Source: Bufo bufo (taxonomy: Eukaryota; Chordata; Amphibia; Anura; Bufonidae). From it: a stretch of DNA of 64,000 nt. Where the stretch lies: assembly GCF_905171765.1 (NCBI RefSeq), contig NC_053392.1, positions 397,324,119-397,388,118 of the forward strand, read 5' to 3'. The notes below the pieces were generated by a model. It was given only the letters and a program-made list of their open reading frames with translations, was not told the origin of the DNA and did not search any database. Positions 21,415 to 33,589 of this stretch are shown here, one piece after another (position 1 is the first letter of the stretch; every line of letters starts with the position of its first letter). The position numbers and the translations under genes were made by a program.

Positions 21415-21572
21415 GGATCCTGGTGAATGGGCCTTGGAACGTGCAAAGCAGAATGTCAAGGAAAACTTTCTTCTTGTTGGTATTCTGGAGGAGCTTGAAG
21501 ATGTGCTGCTTTTGTTAGAAAGATTTTTACCTCACTATTTCAAGGATGTCATGAGCATTTATAAAAATCCAG
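21415..21572 (+). CDS. UST: UST exon (second from last)
   Basis: The 158-nt exon gives one base completing Arg, 52 codons and one trailing base. The reading is DPGEWALERAKQNVKENFLL, then VGILEELEDVLLLLERFLPH, then YFKDVMSIYKNP. It belongs to the sulfotransferase fold of uronyl 2-sulfotransferase. The leucine-rich 'EELEDVLLLLERFLPHYF' helix corresponds to the 'EELEDFIMLLEAALPRFF' helix of the related heparan sulfate 2-O-sulfotransferase. The donor is G|GTACAT at 21573. The first and last partial codons join correctly with the neighbouring exons. No stops in the joined frame. Confidence 0.95.
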
Positions 21573-22220
21573 GTACATGGAACAATTTATCTTTACCACC
21601 TGCTAGCATAATAAAGGGAAAACTACTGACCTTAATAAGAGGAATCTTTTGAAATGACAAACTCTAGTGTTGGATTATAATTTTTCAGGACTATTGGAGG
21701 TTTACAACCTTAGGTTTTCTGGGTGCTGTTCACATGTTTAATGGCAGTTGCCTATAGTTTCATTTCAGTAAGTTGGACCATTAGGTGATATCCAACAAAG
21801 ACATACATTTATTTACCCAGAAGCAATTCTAAAGGGACTGTCATCATGAAATGATAAGCCTGTATTTAGCCACACTTTTACCATGACCATGAGAATAAAC
21901 TTCCTAAAATCAGCAACTGGCAACTTTTTCTGCTATAAATTTATATACTTTAATAATGATTTAAATACAGATTTAATAAGATGAGAACAGTCCTTGAAAC
22001 AAAAAGCAACTACACACTGCTATTGTAAGGCACAATACTAAATATTAAGACAGTATTGTATATTTGTAGGTTTCTTTGCTGTTATGATGACCTGATACTC
22101 TGACTGTAGCATCATTACATATACTGTATATGGCTGTAACAATAATGCTGTATTGATGTCTACAGACTTATTAAGTATATATTCAAGCACCCCTTGTCAA
22201 ACTCCTGGCAAACAGCTGAG
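21573..22220. other. UST last intron, 5' part
   Basis: A/T-rich sequence. Around 21830 'aaagggactgtcatcatgaa' resembles the left end of a TTAA-type foldback, but no partner end was found. Confidence 0.45.
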
Positions 22221-22710
22221 ATGAATCACTGTTTAAAAGGACAGTGCGAGTCTGCCAGAATGGGAGCTGCTTAAATATAGTGGATCTCCATTCTAGTTCA
22301 TAGAGGGGGCTCTGAGCAGGGGATCCAGCTCTATGATGTCCATATGCTCTATTAGCAAAGGCATTTTCAGGAGATCCGGTAACGTACTGAGCTCTCCGCG
22401 GGGACTGCCAGCCGGAGGCTTCCGCCCAGCAGTGTATTCAGTGACATCACAGGCACTGATCGGTGGGCTTTAGCACTGCCCTAGCCTGTAAAAAGTCTAG
22501 GGCAGCGCTAAAGCCGAGCCCATCAGAGCTGGTGATGTCGCCGAATAGACTGCCGGGTGGAAGCCTCCGCCTAGCAGTGTGCAGAGGTAAACAAACAAGC
22601 CCTTGCCCTGCGCTGGATCGCTCCAAAATGCTCCGATGCTCATATCACAAGGGCTGCTGGGGTGAAAATGTGGGTATGTCTGGGTTCAGCTCTGAACCCG
22701 GACAACCCCT
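22221..22710. mobile_element. TTAA-type foldback element, left end unclear
   Basis: The right end 'gaacccggacaacccct' runs directly into TTAA at 22711-22714. A strong hairpin spans about 22400-22585, pairing 'ggcttccgcccagcagtgt' with 'ggtggaagcctccgcctag' through a 'ctttagcactgccctag' stem. Left boundary is approximate. Confidence 0.55.
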
Positions 22711-23426
22711 TTAACCCCTTGCCGACGCTGGACGACAATGCTTGTCCTAAACTGGCCGGTACTTAACGCCTTAGGACGAGCATTCTCGTCCTAGCGTTAA
22801 CCGGCTGTCCCACACACGCTGCTGCGACCAGCAGCAGGGGCCCGGCTGTTACTGACAGCCGGTCCCCTGCTGTATCTGAAAACACTGATGCTGGCGGATT
22901 AACCCCCTGTATGCCCTACGGTCACACTGACCGCGGCATACAGGGGTTTTGCGGCAGCTTGCACAGATGCATTGTGCTGTATTGAAACAGGGATCCCATA
23001 GTGGGACATAATAAATAAAATAAAAAAGTGTTTTTTAATAAAAAAAAATGTTAAGGTTTTAAGTAAAAAAAAAAAAAAAGTGCCATTTCCCATGATCAAG
23101 CCATGTACAATAAAATAGGCATATTGGGTATTGCTGCGTCCGTAACAATGAACTCTATCAAAATATCACATGATCTACACCATCAGGTGAACGCTGTAAA
23201 AAATTAATAAAAACTGTCAAAATAGCAATTTTTCATCACCTTGCCTTACAAATTGGGAGGTGCTGACTTAACCCCCTTTTCTTTGCAGACTTGCCTTACA
23301 AAAAGCATAATAGTGAGTGATCAAAAAGTACTATGTACCACAAAATGGTACTAATGGAAACGTCAACTCATCCCTCAAAATATTAGCCCCCACATGATCG
23401 GCAGAAAAAAAAAAATATGGCTCTTA

Positions 23427-25565
23427 GGCCTCATGCACACGACCGTTTCTTTTTGCGGTCCGCAAAAACGGGTTCCGTTTTTCCGTGATCCGTGACCGTT
23501 TTTTCGTCCGTGGGTCTTCCTTGATTTTTGGAGGATCCACGGACATGAAAAAAAAGTTGTTTTGGTGTCCACCTGGCCGTGCGGAGCCAAACGGATCCGT
23601 CCTGAATTACAATGCAAGTCAATGGGGACGGATCAGTTTGACGTTGACACAATATGGTGCAATTTCAAACGGATCCGTCCCCATTGACTTTCAATGTAAA
23701 GTCAGGAGTTAATATACCATAGGATCAGAGTTTTCTCCAATCCGATGGTATATTTTAACTTGAAGCGTCCCCATTACCATGGGAACGCCTCTATGTTAGA
23801 ATATACCATCAGATTTGAGTTACATCGTGAAACTCAGATCCGACAGTATATTCTAACACAGAGGCGTTCCCATAGTGATGGGGACGCTTCTAGTTAGAAT
23901 ATACTATGAACTGTGTACATGACTGCCCCCTGCTGCCTGGCAGCACCCGATCTTTTACAGGGGGCTGTGATCAGCACAATTAACCCCTCAGGTGCTGCAC
24001 CTAAAGGGGTTAATTGTGCGTATCATAGCCCCCTGTAAGAGATCAGGGGCTGCCAGGCAGCAGGGGGCAGACCCCCCCGGCCCCCCCCCCCTATTGTAAT
24101 ATCATTGGTGGCCAGTGTGCGGCCCCCCCCCCATTGTAATATCATTGGTGGCCAGTGTGCGGCCTCCGTCAGCCCCCCTCCCCCCCTCTATTGTAATTTC
24201 ATTGGTGGCCAGTGTGCGGCCTCCCCTCTCCCCCCCCGCCCGATCATTGGTGGCAGCGGAGAGTTCCGATCGGAGTCCCAGTTTAATCGCTGGGGCTCTG
24301 ATCGGTAACCATGGCAACCAGGACGCTACTGCAGGCCTGGTTGCCATGGTTACTTAGCAATATTACAATATTAGAAGCATCATACTTACCTTCTGCGCTG
24401 TCTGTGACCGGCCGGGAGCTCCTCCTACTGGTAGGTGACAGGTCTGTGCGGTGCATTGCTTAATGATCTGTCACTTACCAGTAGGAGGAGCTCCCGGCCG
24501 GTCACAGACAGCGCAGCAGGCAAGTATGATGCTTCTAATATTGTAATATTGCTAAGTAACCATGGCAACCAGGCCTGCAGTAGCGTCCTGGTTGCCATGG
24601 TTACCAATCGGAGCCCCAGAGCGATTAAACTGGGACTCCGATCGGAATCTCCGCTGCCACCAATGATCGGGGGGGGGGGGGAGAAGAGGGGAGGCCGCAC
24701 ACTGGCCACCAATGATATTAATACAATAGAGGTTGGGCCGGGGGGGGGGGGGCGCACACTGGCCACCAATGATATTAATACAATAGAGGGGGGGCTGCAC
24801 GCTGGCCACCAATGATATTACAATAGAGGGAGGGGGGGGCCGCACGCTGGCCACCAATGATATTACAATAAAGGGAGGGAGGGGGGCCGACGGAGGCCGC
24901 ACACTGGCCACCAATGATATTACAATAGAGGGAGGGGGGGGCCGCACTGGCCACCAATGAAATTAAAACTGGGGAGGGAGGGGGGTCTGCCCCCTGCTGC
25001 CTGGCAACCCCTGATCTCTTATAGGGGGCTATGATATGCACAATTAACCCCTCAGGTGCAGCACCTGAGGGGTTAATTGTGCGGATCACAGCCCCCTGTA
25101 AGAGATCGGGTGCTGCCAGGCAGCAGGGGGCAGTCATGTACACAGTTCGTAGTATATTCTAACTAGAAGCGTCCCCATCACTATAGGAACGCCTCTGTGT
25201 TAGAATATACTGTCGGATATGAGTTTTCACGAAGTGAAAACTCATCTCTGAAAAAGCTTTTATGCAGACGGATCTTCGGATCCGTCTGTATGAAAGTAAC
25301 CTACGGCCACGGATCACTGACGTGGATGCCAATCTTGTGTGCATCCGTGTTCTTTCACGGACCCATTGACTTGAATGGGTCCGTGAACCGTTGTCCGTCA
25401 AAAAAATAGGACAGGTCCTATTTTTTTGACGGACAGGAAACACGGATGCGGCTGCAAAACGGTGCATTTTCCGATTTTTCCACGGACCCATTGAAAGTCA
25501 ATGGGTCCGCGAAAGAAAACGGCACAACGGCCACGGATGCACACAACGGTCGTGTGCATGAGGCC
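23427..25565. mobile_element. Giant foldback element with inverted minisatellites, 2139 bp
   Basis: Ends GGCCTCATGCACACGACCGT and inverse, flanked by perfect TTA (23424-23426, 25566-25568). The arms match those of 17294-18721. The core differs: left minisatellite units with 'attggtggccagtgtgcggc' (about 24068-24225), an almost perfect inner palindrome (arms about 24241-24432 and 24472-24670, including 'gaccggccgggagctcctcc'), then 6-7 inverse units (about 24690-24960). The proline-rich or glycine-rich open frames here arise from these arrays and are not genes. Confidence 0.9.
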
Positions 25566-26856
25566 TTAGAATATGGCGAGAAAAAACATTTTTTTTTTCA
25601 CAAATGCTTTGTGTAAAAGTGGTAAGACATTTAAAAAAATATATATTAAATTGGTATCTCTGTAATTGTACTGATCAGCAGAATAAAGATAATTTGTTGT
25701 TTTTTCTTTTCCTTGTTCGCCGCAATAACAAAACCATAAAAAGCAGTGACAGAATCACTATCTTTTGTTTATCCTGCTTCCCAAAAAGCTAAATAAAAAG
25801 TGATAAAAAATTGATCAACTAGAACCAATGATAACATCCCAAAAAATAAAAGCCCTCACAAAGAAAATAAAAAAAAAGTATGGTTCCCAGAAAATGGCTG
25901 TACTAGTACCCCAGAGGTTGTTCAATAGCAACATGGCGCCAGTAAACGAATCCATCAAAATCTGTGCTGCAAAAGCCAAATGGCGCTCCTTTCCTTCTGA
26001 ACCCTGCAGTGCACGCCCACATTTATGGCATTTCAGTACTCAGTAGAACCCGCCTAACATTTTAAAGGGCACGGTGTGTCTCAGATGGTATACGCTGGGC
26101 ATAGCACACGGGCAGTGAAATTTGATATCTGTGGAGGACTTGTAATTTTCACTTTGTTCGGTCCTCCGCTGTGCATTAATTTCTGCAAACTATCTGTGGA
26201 GTAAAAATGCTCACTCCACTTCTCAATAAATACATTGAGGGGTGTAGTTTCCAATATGGGGCCACTTCTCAGGGTTCCATTTATTATTTCACCCCAGAGC
26301 CTCTACAGTTGTCGGCAAAAGATGCGGAAATCATCACAATGTACATCAAATGCACATGGTGCTCTTCTACTCCTGGGTCCTATGGTATGTCCAGGCAGAA
26401 GATTAGGGCCACGTGTATTGTGTTTATAAAACCAGGAAGCATGGCACAATAATAGGAGGGCGTGCATTTCACACTGGCACACGCTGGGCACAACACATTG
26501 GGCACTGAAATGGCACATCTGTGTGAAAATTGCAATTTTTACTTTTCACCTTCTGCTGTGAATTATTTTTTGCAGAACATCTGTGGGGTCAAAATGTTCA
26601 CTACACCCCTTGGTACATACTGTGAGGAGTGCGGTTTACAAAATGCGGTCCCTTTTTGGGGGTTTCTTATTTTATTTCACCTCAGAACCTCTTGAGTTAT
26701 CGGCCAGTGCTGTATAACTCACCAATCTAGGTCACAAATGCACTTGGCGCTCTTTTTCTTCTGAGCCCTCACATGTGCGCATACAGCAGTTTATGACCAC
26801 ATATGGTGTGTTTTCGCATTCAGGAAGAAATGGGTATAAAATTGTGGGGTTCTTAA

Positions 26857-27586
26857 AGTGCTTCTACCACCAGAAATACAGGAAGTAGCTGACTGATATA
26901 GCGATGCGCTAATATCAGCACTACATAACAGTATGTTTCTAACATTTGTCCCTGCAGCCGTTTTTGTAAAATAAGCACTCTTATAGTATGCTAATGAGCC
27001 TCTAGGTGCTATGTGGGCGTAAAATCAGCACCTAGAGGCTCCGTCTACTCACGCTTTATCCTGCCCAGGTCCCCTGTTCTGCCCGCCCAGCTCTTCTTGA
27101 TTGATTCCACGGTCCACCGCATCGTTGACGAAATCCCGCGCCTGCGCCGTTCATTTCTGCATTAGGCGCAGTGAGTGAAGGCCGCTCTCCTGATGCCGGC
27201 TTCCTCACTGTGACGTAGTCGGCGCAGGCGCAGTGAGGAATCCGGCACCAGGAGCGCATCATTCACTCACTGCGCCGAATACAGAAGTGAACAGCGCAGG
27301 CGCGGGATTTCATCTGCGATGCAGGGAACAGTGACATCAATCAAGAGGAGCTGGGCGGGCAGAACAGGGGACCTGGGCGGGATAAAGGGTGAGTGGCCGG
27401 AGCCTCTAGGTGCTGATTTTATGCCCACATAGCACCTAGAGGCTCATTAGCATATCATAAAAGTGCTTATTTTACAAAAACGGCTGCAGGGACAAATGTT
27501 AGAAACATACTGTTATGTAGTGCTGACATTAGCGTATCGCTAAAGTTAGTCAGCTACATAACAGTATTTCTGGTGGTAGAAACTCT
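26857..27586. mobile_element. TTAA-type foldback element, 730 bp
   Basis: Ends AGTGCTTCTACCACCAGAAA and TTTCTGGTGGTAGAAACTCT, between TTAA at 26853-26856 and 27587-27590. The arms pair almost throughout: 'gcacctagaggct', 'catagcacctagaggctcat', 'tcaatcaagaggagctggg'. The centre is GC-rich. Confidence 0.88.
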
Positions 27587-28937
27587 TTAAAACAACATTT
27601 TCTTGTAAAACAAAATGGAATATTTCATTTTCACTGCCAAGTGTTTTTGAATTCTATGAAACGCCTAATAGGTCAAAGTGCTCAATACACCCCTTGAAAA
27701 ATTAATTGGGGTGTAGTTTCCAAAATGGAGTCACTCTTTGGTGGCTTCCTCTGTAGTGCCTCAGAGTCTCTACAAATGCAATGCGGTGCCCTCCAAAAGC
27801 ATATTGCGCTTTCCCTTCTGAGTCCTGCGGTGTGCCCATACAGCAGTTTATGACCACATATGGTATGCTGCTGTATTCAGTATAAATTGAATAATAAATT
27901 GTGGGGTCTTTTTTCTCCTATTGCCCCTTGCGAAAATGAAAAATGTAGGGGTAAAGCAATATTTTATTGGAAAAAATGAAAATTTTCATTTTAACAGCCT
28001 AGTGTTTCAAAATTTCTATTAAACGTCTCTGGGGTCAACGCTGTCAGTACACCCTTCAATTAATTCCTTGAGGTGTGTAGTTTTCAAAATGGGGTAACTT
28101 TTTTGGGGTTTCCACTGTACTCGTACCTCAGGGTCTCTTCAAATGTGACATGGTGCCTGAAAAGCATTGCAGCAAAATCTGCCCTCCAAATTACGACCAC
28201 ATATGGGGTGTTGCCGTGTTCAGGAGAAAATGCGTAACAAAATTTGGTGTGATTTTTATCCTATTACCTCTTGTAAAAATGAAAAATGGGGGGCTTATGC
28301 AACATTGTAAAAATAATTTTTTTTATTTCTTCTACTAAAGTCATGTGTCTCTAAATTCTATGAAACACATGTGGGGTCAAAGTGGTCAGTACACCCTTAA
28401 ATAAATTCCTTGAGGGGTTTAGTTTCCAAAATGGAGTCACTTTTTGGGGGTTTCCACTGTAGGGGTTACCTCAGGATCTCTTCAATGTGACATGGCGCCC
28501 TAAAACCATTTCGGCAAAATCTGCCCTCCAAAACCCATATGGCGCTCTATCTTTTCTGCTCCCTGCCATGTGCCCATGCATCAGCTTACAACCACAAATA
28601 GGGTGTTGCTGTGTTCAGGAGAAAATGCTTAACAAAATTTGGGGTGATTTTTAACCTATTACCTCTTGTGAAAATGAAAAATGAGGGGCTTTTGCAACAT
28701 TTTAGTGGAGGAAATTGAAATTTTAATTTTTACAGTCATGTGTTTCTAAATTCTGTTAAACGCCTCTGGGGGTCAAAGTGCTAGGGTTGTTGCGGGTAGC
28801 TAGCATCACAGAACATGAGCGCGCTCATGTTCCCTCAGCAGCACAGGGGAGAAGGAGTCACTCTCTCCCTCTCCTCTGTGCCACTGCTGCCAATAAGAAG
28901 AGAGGAGCGGGCGCACTGCACCACCAATGAAAGTTAA

Positions 28938-30440
28938 AGGGAACCTGTCACCTAAAAAACGCCTCCCAAACCACCAGAATTACCTTAAAGGGAATCTGTC
29001 ACTAGCATATTAACAATTTGTTTTTAAGTACATTATATCCATATGTCTTGTTCTTTTTATTGTGAGTCTTGTCATTTCTTCAAAAAACGCTTTTTATGAT
29101 ATGCAAATGAAGCTGTAAGGAGCCCAGAGGGGCGTTATTCTTTCTCCACGGTGCCCAGGAACGCCCCTCTGAAGTGCCGTGCCCGCCTGAATTTGAAAAC
29201 TAATAACTCCTCCAAGTTCAGCTAAATCGCCTCCCAGAGGCGAGGCTAAGTGCTCCCCCTCCCCCAGCACCGCGCTCAGCGGCAAACACCCCCGATCCTC
29301 CTCTCGCCTGCAACCGAAATCCCGCGCAGGCGCAGTGTCGGCGATTTAGCTGGCTGAGGAAACAGCGAACACGTCACTGGGATCGGCGCATGCCCAGTGA
29401 CGCTGTTGAAGCTGTTGCCCTCAGTAGTCTTATCATAGCGCAGGCCCAGGAAATCGCCGGCACTGCGCCTGCGCGGGATTTCGGTTGCAGGCGAGAGGAG
29501 GATCGGGGGTGTTTGCCGCTGAGCGTGGCGCTGGGGGGGAGCACTTAGCCTCGCCTCTGGGAGGCGATTTAGCTGAACTTGGAGGAGTTATTAGTTTTCA
29601 AACTTAGGCGGGCACAGCCCTTCAGAGGGGCGTTCCTGGGCACCGTGGAGAAAGAATAACGCCCCTCTGGGCTCCTTACAGGTTCATTTGCATATCATAA
29701 GAAGCGTTTTTTGAAGAAATGACAAGACTCACAATAAAAAGAACAAGACATATGGATATAAGGTACTTTATTACACATGGATTCATAAAAAAAAAAAATT
29801 GTTAATATGCTAGTGACAGATTCCCTTTAAAGTAGCCAGCAATATGTTTCTAAAGATCCTTTTCTTCCTCCGGCCAGATGCACCAAAATCTTGAAAAATG
29901 AACTTTAATCCCCTGCACATGCTATGTAACAGCAGAGTTCGAAGTCAAGGGGGCAGCGGCCTCCTCGCTTCAAGTCAAGATAACCACGCACCCTTTCCCT
30001 GCTTCTTCGCTTTTAATTGACAGCCAGCCGATAGTTTTCGGCTGTACAGCAAAGCCGGTCGAAGTCTCACGCATGAGCCCTGACGTCTCAATTAATGTGT
30101 CTGCACATTGCTGTATACCGCTGTTAGGTAGTTTTCAGCGGCTCAATTCTCTGGCTCCCGGGTGTGAGTGCACGTCAGAACGTTTACGTGCGCGGCTGTC
30201 AATCAGAGGTGATGGAGCAGGGAAAGGGGGCGTGGTTATCTTGACTTGAAGCGAGGAGGCCGCTGCCCCCTTGACTTAAAACTCTGCTGTTACATACCGC
30301 ATGCAGGGGATTAAAGTTCATTTTTCAAGATTTTGGTGCATCTGGCTGGAGGAAGAAAAGGATCTTTAGAAACATACTGCTGGCTACTTTAAGGTAATGC
30401 TGGTGGTTTGGGAGGCGTTTTTAGGTGACAGGTTCCTTTT
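28938..30440. mobile_element. TTAA-type foldback element inside hAT
   Basis: Left end AGGGAACCTGTCACCTAAAA and right end 'ttttaggtgacaggttcc' plus T-run lie between TTAA at 28934-28937 and 30441-30444. The empty site can be read in the sister hAT ('tTTAAtacaaatacagg' near 19974). Arms: 'aacgcctcccaaaccacca', 'ggatctttagaaacatactg', 'tgacttgaagcgaggaggcc'. Carries a further insertion at 28989. Confidence 0.85.
28989..29826. mobile_element. TTAA-type foldback element, innermost level, 838 bp
   Basis: Ends AGGGAATCTGTCACTAGC and GCTAGTGACAGATTCCCT between TTAA at 28985-28988 and 29827-29830. It lies in the left arm of 28938-30440. The opposite arm of that host, near 30390, shows the uninterrupted site 'ctactttaaggtaatgctgg'. 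The arms pair nearly perfectly ('ggcgttcctgggcaccgtgg', 'gcctcgcctctgggaggcga'). Confidence 0.9.
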
Positions 30441-31938
30441 TTAATACAAATACAGGTGCCAGTAGCAGAATCACATAACCGCAATCAGCAGCAGCTAACC
30501 CCTCAGGTGTGGCACTTAAGGGGTTAACTGCCGCTGATTGCAGCTCCCAGCTATGTGATTCTGCTGCCGGCACCTATATTAAAGGTTAATTATCATTGGA
30601 CGCCTCCTCCCCCCAGTTTTAAAATCATTGGTGTGGCTGTGGCAGCTTCTGATCAGAGCCCCAGCAGTGTAATCCTGGGGCTCCGATCGGTTACCATGGC
30701 AGCCAGGACGCTACTGAAGCCATGGTAACCTCCCTGCTCCTGTGTGTACTATGCACAGGACAGCAGTGAGAGTGTGAACTCCTATTCACCCTAATAGAGC
30801 TCTATCAGGGTGAATAGGACAAGAGATGAAAAGATCCCAGGTTCTCGCCCCTAACGGGGGGAAATGGTTATTCAATAAAGAGTGGGGAAAAAAAGTTTAA
30901 AAAAAAAAAACACACCAAATGATTAAGTATAAATCACCCCCTTTCCCAATTTTACATATAAAATATGTAAACAATAAATAAACATATTGCATATCGCCAC
31001 GTCCGAAAAGTCCAAACTATTAAAATATAAAAAAATCTCCTATGCGATGAACGCCGGAACAGAAAAAAAAATTATAACTAAAAACTGTGCGTTTTGCCAT
31101 TTTATTAAATGCGGAATGCACGCGACTTTTTTGGCGTTTTATTTTGTTTTGCGTGGTATCCAGTATTGCAATACTTTTTTATGGTATTTAAATCAAATCA
31201 AAATGTTGGTATCGCAACAACCCTAGTCAGTACACCCTTCAATAAATTCCTTGAGGGGTGTAGTTTCCAAAATGGGGTCACTTTTTGGGGGTTTTCAGTC
31301 TGTAGGTAGCTCAGGGTCTCTTCGAAGGTGACATAACAACCGAAAACCATTCCAGTAAAATCTGCCCAAACAGCAATTTACGACCACATATGGGGTGGTT
31401 CTGTAAACCACAGAATCGGGATAATAAATAGTTTTGTTTTGCTGAGTTTTGAATAACTTGAGGGGTGTAGTTTCTAAAATGAGGTAATTTATGGGTGGTT
31501 TCTACTATGTAAGCTTCACAAAGTGACTTCATAACTGTGTTTTGGAAATTCTCTTAATATTTATAAAAATTGCTTCTAAAATTCTAAGCCTGCTAACATC
31601 CTAAAAAAATTAAATGACATTTACAAAATGGTGCCAACATTAAGTAGCGATATGGGAAATGTTAACTGATAACTATTTTATGAGGTATCACTATCCATCT
31701 TAAAAGCAGAGAAATTCATATTTAGAAAATAGCACATTTTTCCAAATTTACTGTAAAAAAATGAAAAAATTATAAATGTGAATCATATTGACTAAAATTA
31801 ACCACTATCATGAAGTACAATATGTCACGAGAATACAATCTCAGAATGGCTTGGATAAGTTAAAGCATCCCAAAGTTATTACCACAGAAAGAGACACATG
31901 TCACATTTGCAAAAAATAGTCTGGTCCTTAACCACCCC

Positions 31939-32255
31939 AGGACCGCCGTACGCAGGATTGTGTCTTTGCGGCGGTCCTGTTGTTCTGGGTGGACGCGCCG
32001 GTGCGTCCTCTCGCGAGACGCGAGATTTCCTGTGAACGCGCGCACACAGGCGCGCGCGTTCACAGGATCGGAAGGTAAGCGAGTGGATCTCCAGCCTGCC
32101 AGCGGCGATCGTTCGCTGGCAGGCTGGAGATGTGATTTTTTTAACCCCTAACAGGTATATTAGACGCTGTTTTGATAACAGCGTCTAATATACCTGCTAC
32201 CTGGTCCTCTGGTGGTCCCCTTTGTTTGGATCGACCACCAGAGGACACAGGTAGC
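31939..32255. repeat. Five successive hairpins
   Basis: Stems at 31939-31978 (aggaccgccg), 32029-32066 (cctgtgaacgcgcgc), 32087-32131 (atctccagcctgccagcg), 32153-32195 (aggtatattagacgctgtt) and 32196-32255 (gctacctggtcctctggtgg against its near inverse). The last two are directly adjacent. Each stem is 10-22 bp and nearly perfect. Confidence 0.85.
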
Positions 32256-32340
32256 TCAGTAATATGTTGCACCAAGCACCACTACACTACACCCCCCCCC
32301 CTGTCACTTATTAACCCCTTATTCACCCTTGATCACCCCT

Positions 32341-33540
32341 GATCACCCCATATAGACTCCCTGATCACCCCCCTGTCATTGATTACACCCCTGTCATTGA
32401 TCACCCCCCTGTAAAGCTCCATTCAGATGTCCGCATGATTTTTACGGATCCACTGATAGACTGATCGGATCCGTAAAAATCATACGGACGTCTGAATGCA
32501 GCCTTACGGGGGAGTGATCAATGACTGTGGTGATCACCCCATATAGACTCCCTCATCACCCCCCTGTCATTGATTACACCCCTGTCATTGATCACCCCTC
32601 TGTAAAGCTCCATTCAGATGTCCGCATGATTTTTACGGATCCACTGATAGACTGATCGGATCCGTAAAAATCATACGGACGTCTGAATGGAGCCTTACAG
32701 GGGAGTGATCAATGACTGTGGTGATCACCCCATATAGACTCCCTGATCACCCCCCTGTCATTGATTACCCCCCTGTAAAGCTCCATTCAGATGTCCGCAT
32801 GATTTTTACGGATGCACTGATAGATGGATCGGATCCGCAAAACGCATCCGGACGTCTGAATGAAGCCTTACAGGGGCATGATCAATGACTGTGGTGATCA
32901 CCCCATATAGACTCCCTGATCACCCCCCTGTCATTGATTACACCCCTGTCATTGATCAACCCCCTGTAAAGCTCCATTCAGATGTCCGCATGATTTTTAC
33001 GGATGCACTGATAGATGGATCCGATCCGCAAAACGCATCCGGACGTCTGAATGAAGCCTTACAGGGGCATGATCAATGACTGTGGTGATCACCCCATATA
33101 GACTCCCTGATCACCCCCCTGTCATTGATTACACCCCTGTCATTGATCAACCCCCTGTAAAGCTCCATTCAGATGTCCGCATGATTTTTACGGATGCACT
33201 GATAGATGGATCAGATCCGCAAAACGCATCCGGACGTCTGAATGAAGCCTTACAGGGGCGTGATCAATGACTGTGGTTATCACCCCATATAGACTCCCTG
33301 ATCACCCCCCTGTCATTGATTACACCCCTGTCATTGATCAACCCCCTGTAAAGCTCCATTCAGATGTCCGCATGATTTTTACGGATGCACTGATAGATGG
33401 ATCCAAACCGCAAAACGCATCCGGACGTCTGAATGAAGCCTTACAGGGGCATGATCAATGACTGTGGTGATCACCCCATATAGACTCCCTGATCACCCCC
33501 CCTGTCATTGATCACCCTCTGTAAGGCTCCATTCAGACAT
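32341..33540 (+). repeat. 191-bp satellite, about six units
   Basis: 'gatcaccccatatagactcc' starts at 32341, 32532, 32723, 32896, 33087, 33278 (one base changed) and 33469. The spacing is 191 bp except one of 173 bp, where an 18-bp 'acacccctgtcattgatc' repeat is missing. Each full unit contains a roughly 90-bp hairpin opening 'gctccattcagatgtccgc' and closing 'ggacgtctgaatg(g/a)agcc'. The identical 64-codon frames starting at 32885, 33076 and 33267 result from the repetition. Confidence 0.92.
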
Positions 33541-33589
33541 TTTTTTGGCCCAACTTAGCGGAATTTATTTATTTTTTTTCTTACAAAGT

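Larger units (their letters stand above)
28782..31225. mobile_element. Non-autonomous hAT (TAGGGTTGTT ends) carrying two nested elements
   Basis: It begins TAGGGTTGTTGCG and ends CGCAACAACCCTA. Its interior contains, inverted, the same segments as the hAT at 19131-20205 ('gagctctatcagggtgaata', 'cctggggctccgatcggtta'). The 8-bp duplication is not recognisable. The family A body is interrupted between 'ggtcaaagtgc' and 'gtcagtacaccc'. Removing the nested element at 28938 leaves about 940 bp. Confidence 0.78.

Noticed and set aside
24102..25143. Proline-rich and glycine-rich frames on both strands
   Set aside because: Products of G/C-rich minisatellite arrays in a foldback element.
32885..33461. 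Three identical 64-codon frames in a row, suggesting a repeated small gene
   Set aside because: They follow from a 191-bp satellite unit that also contains a hairpin; no ribosomal or splice context and no domain.
32341..33540. Regular repeats resembling a CRISPR array
   Set aside because: Contiguous 191-bp units without unique spacers, in a vertebrate intron.
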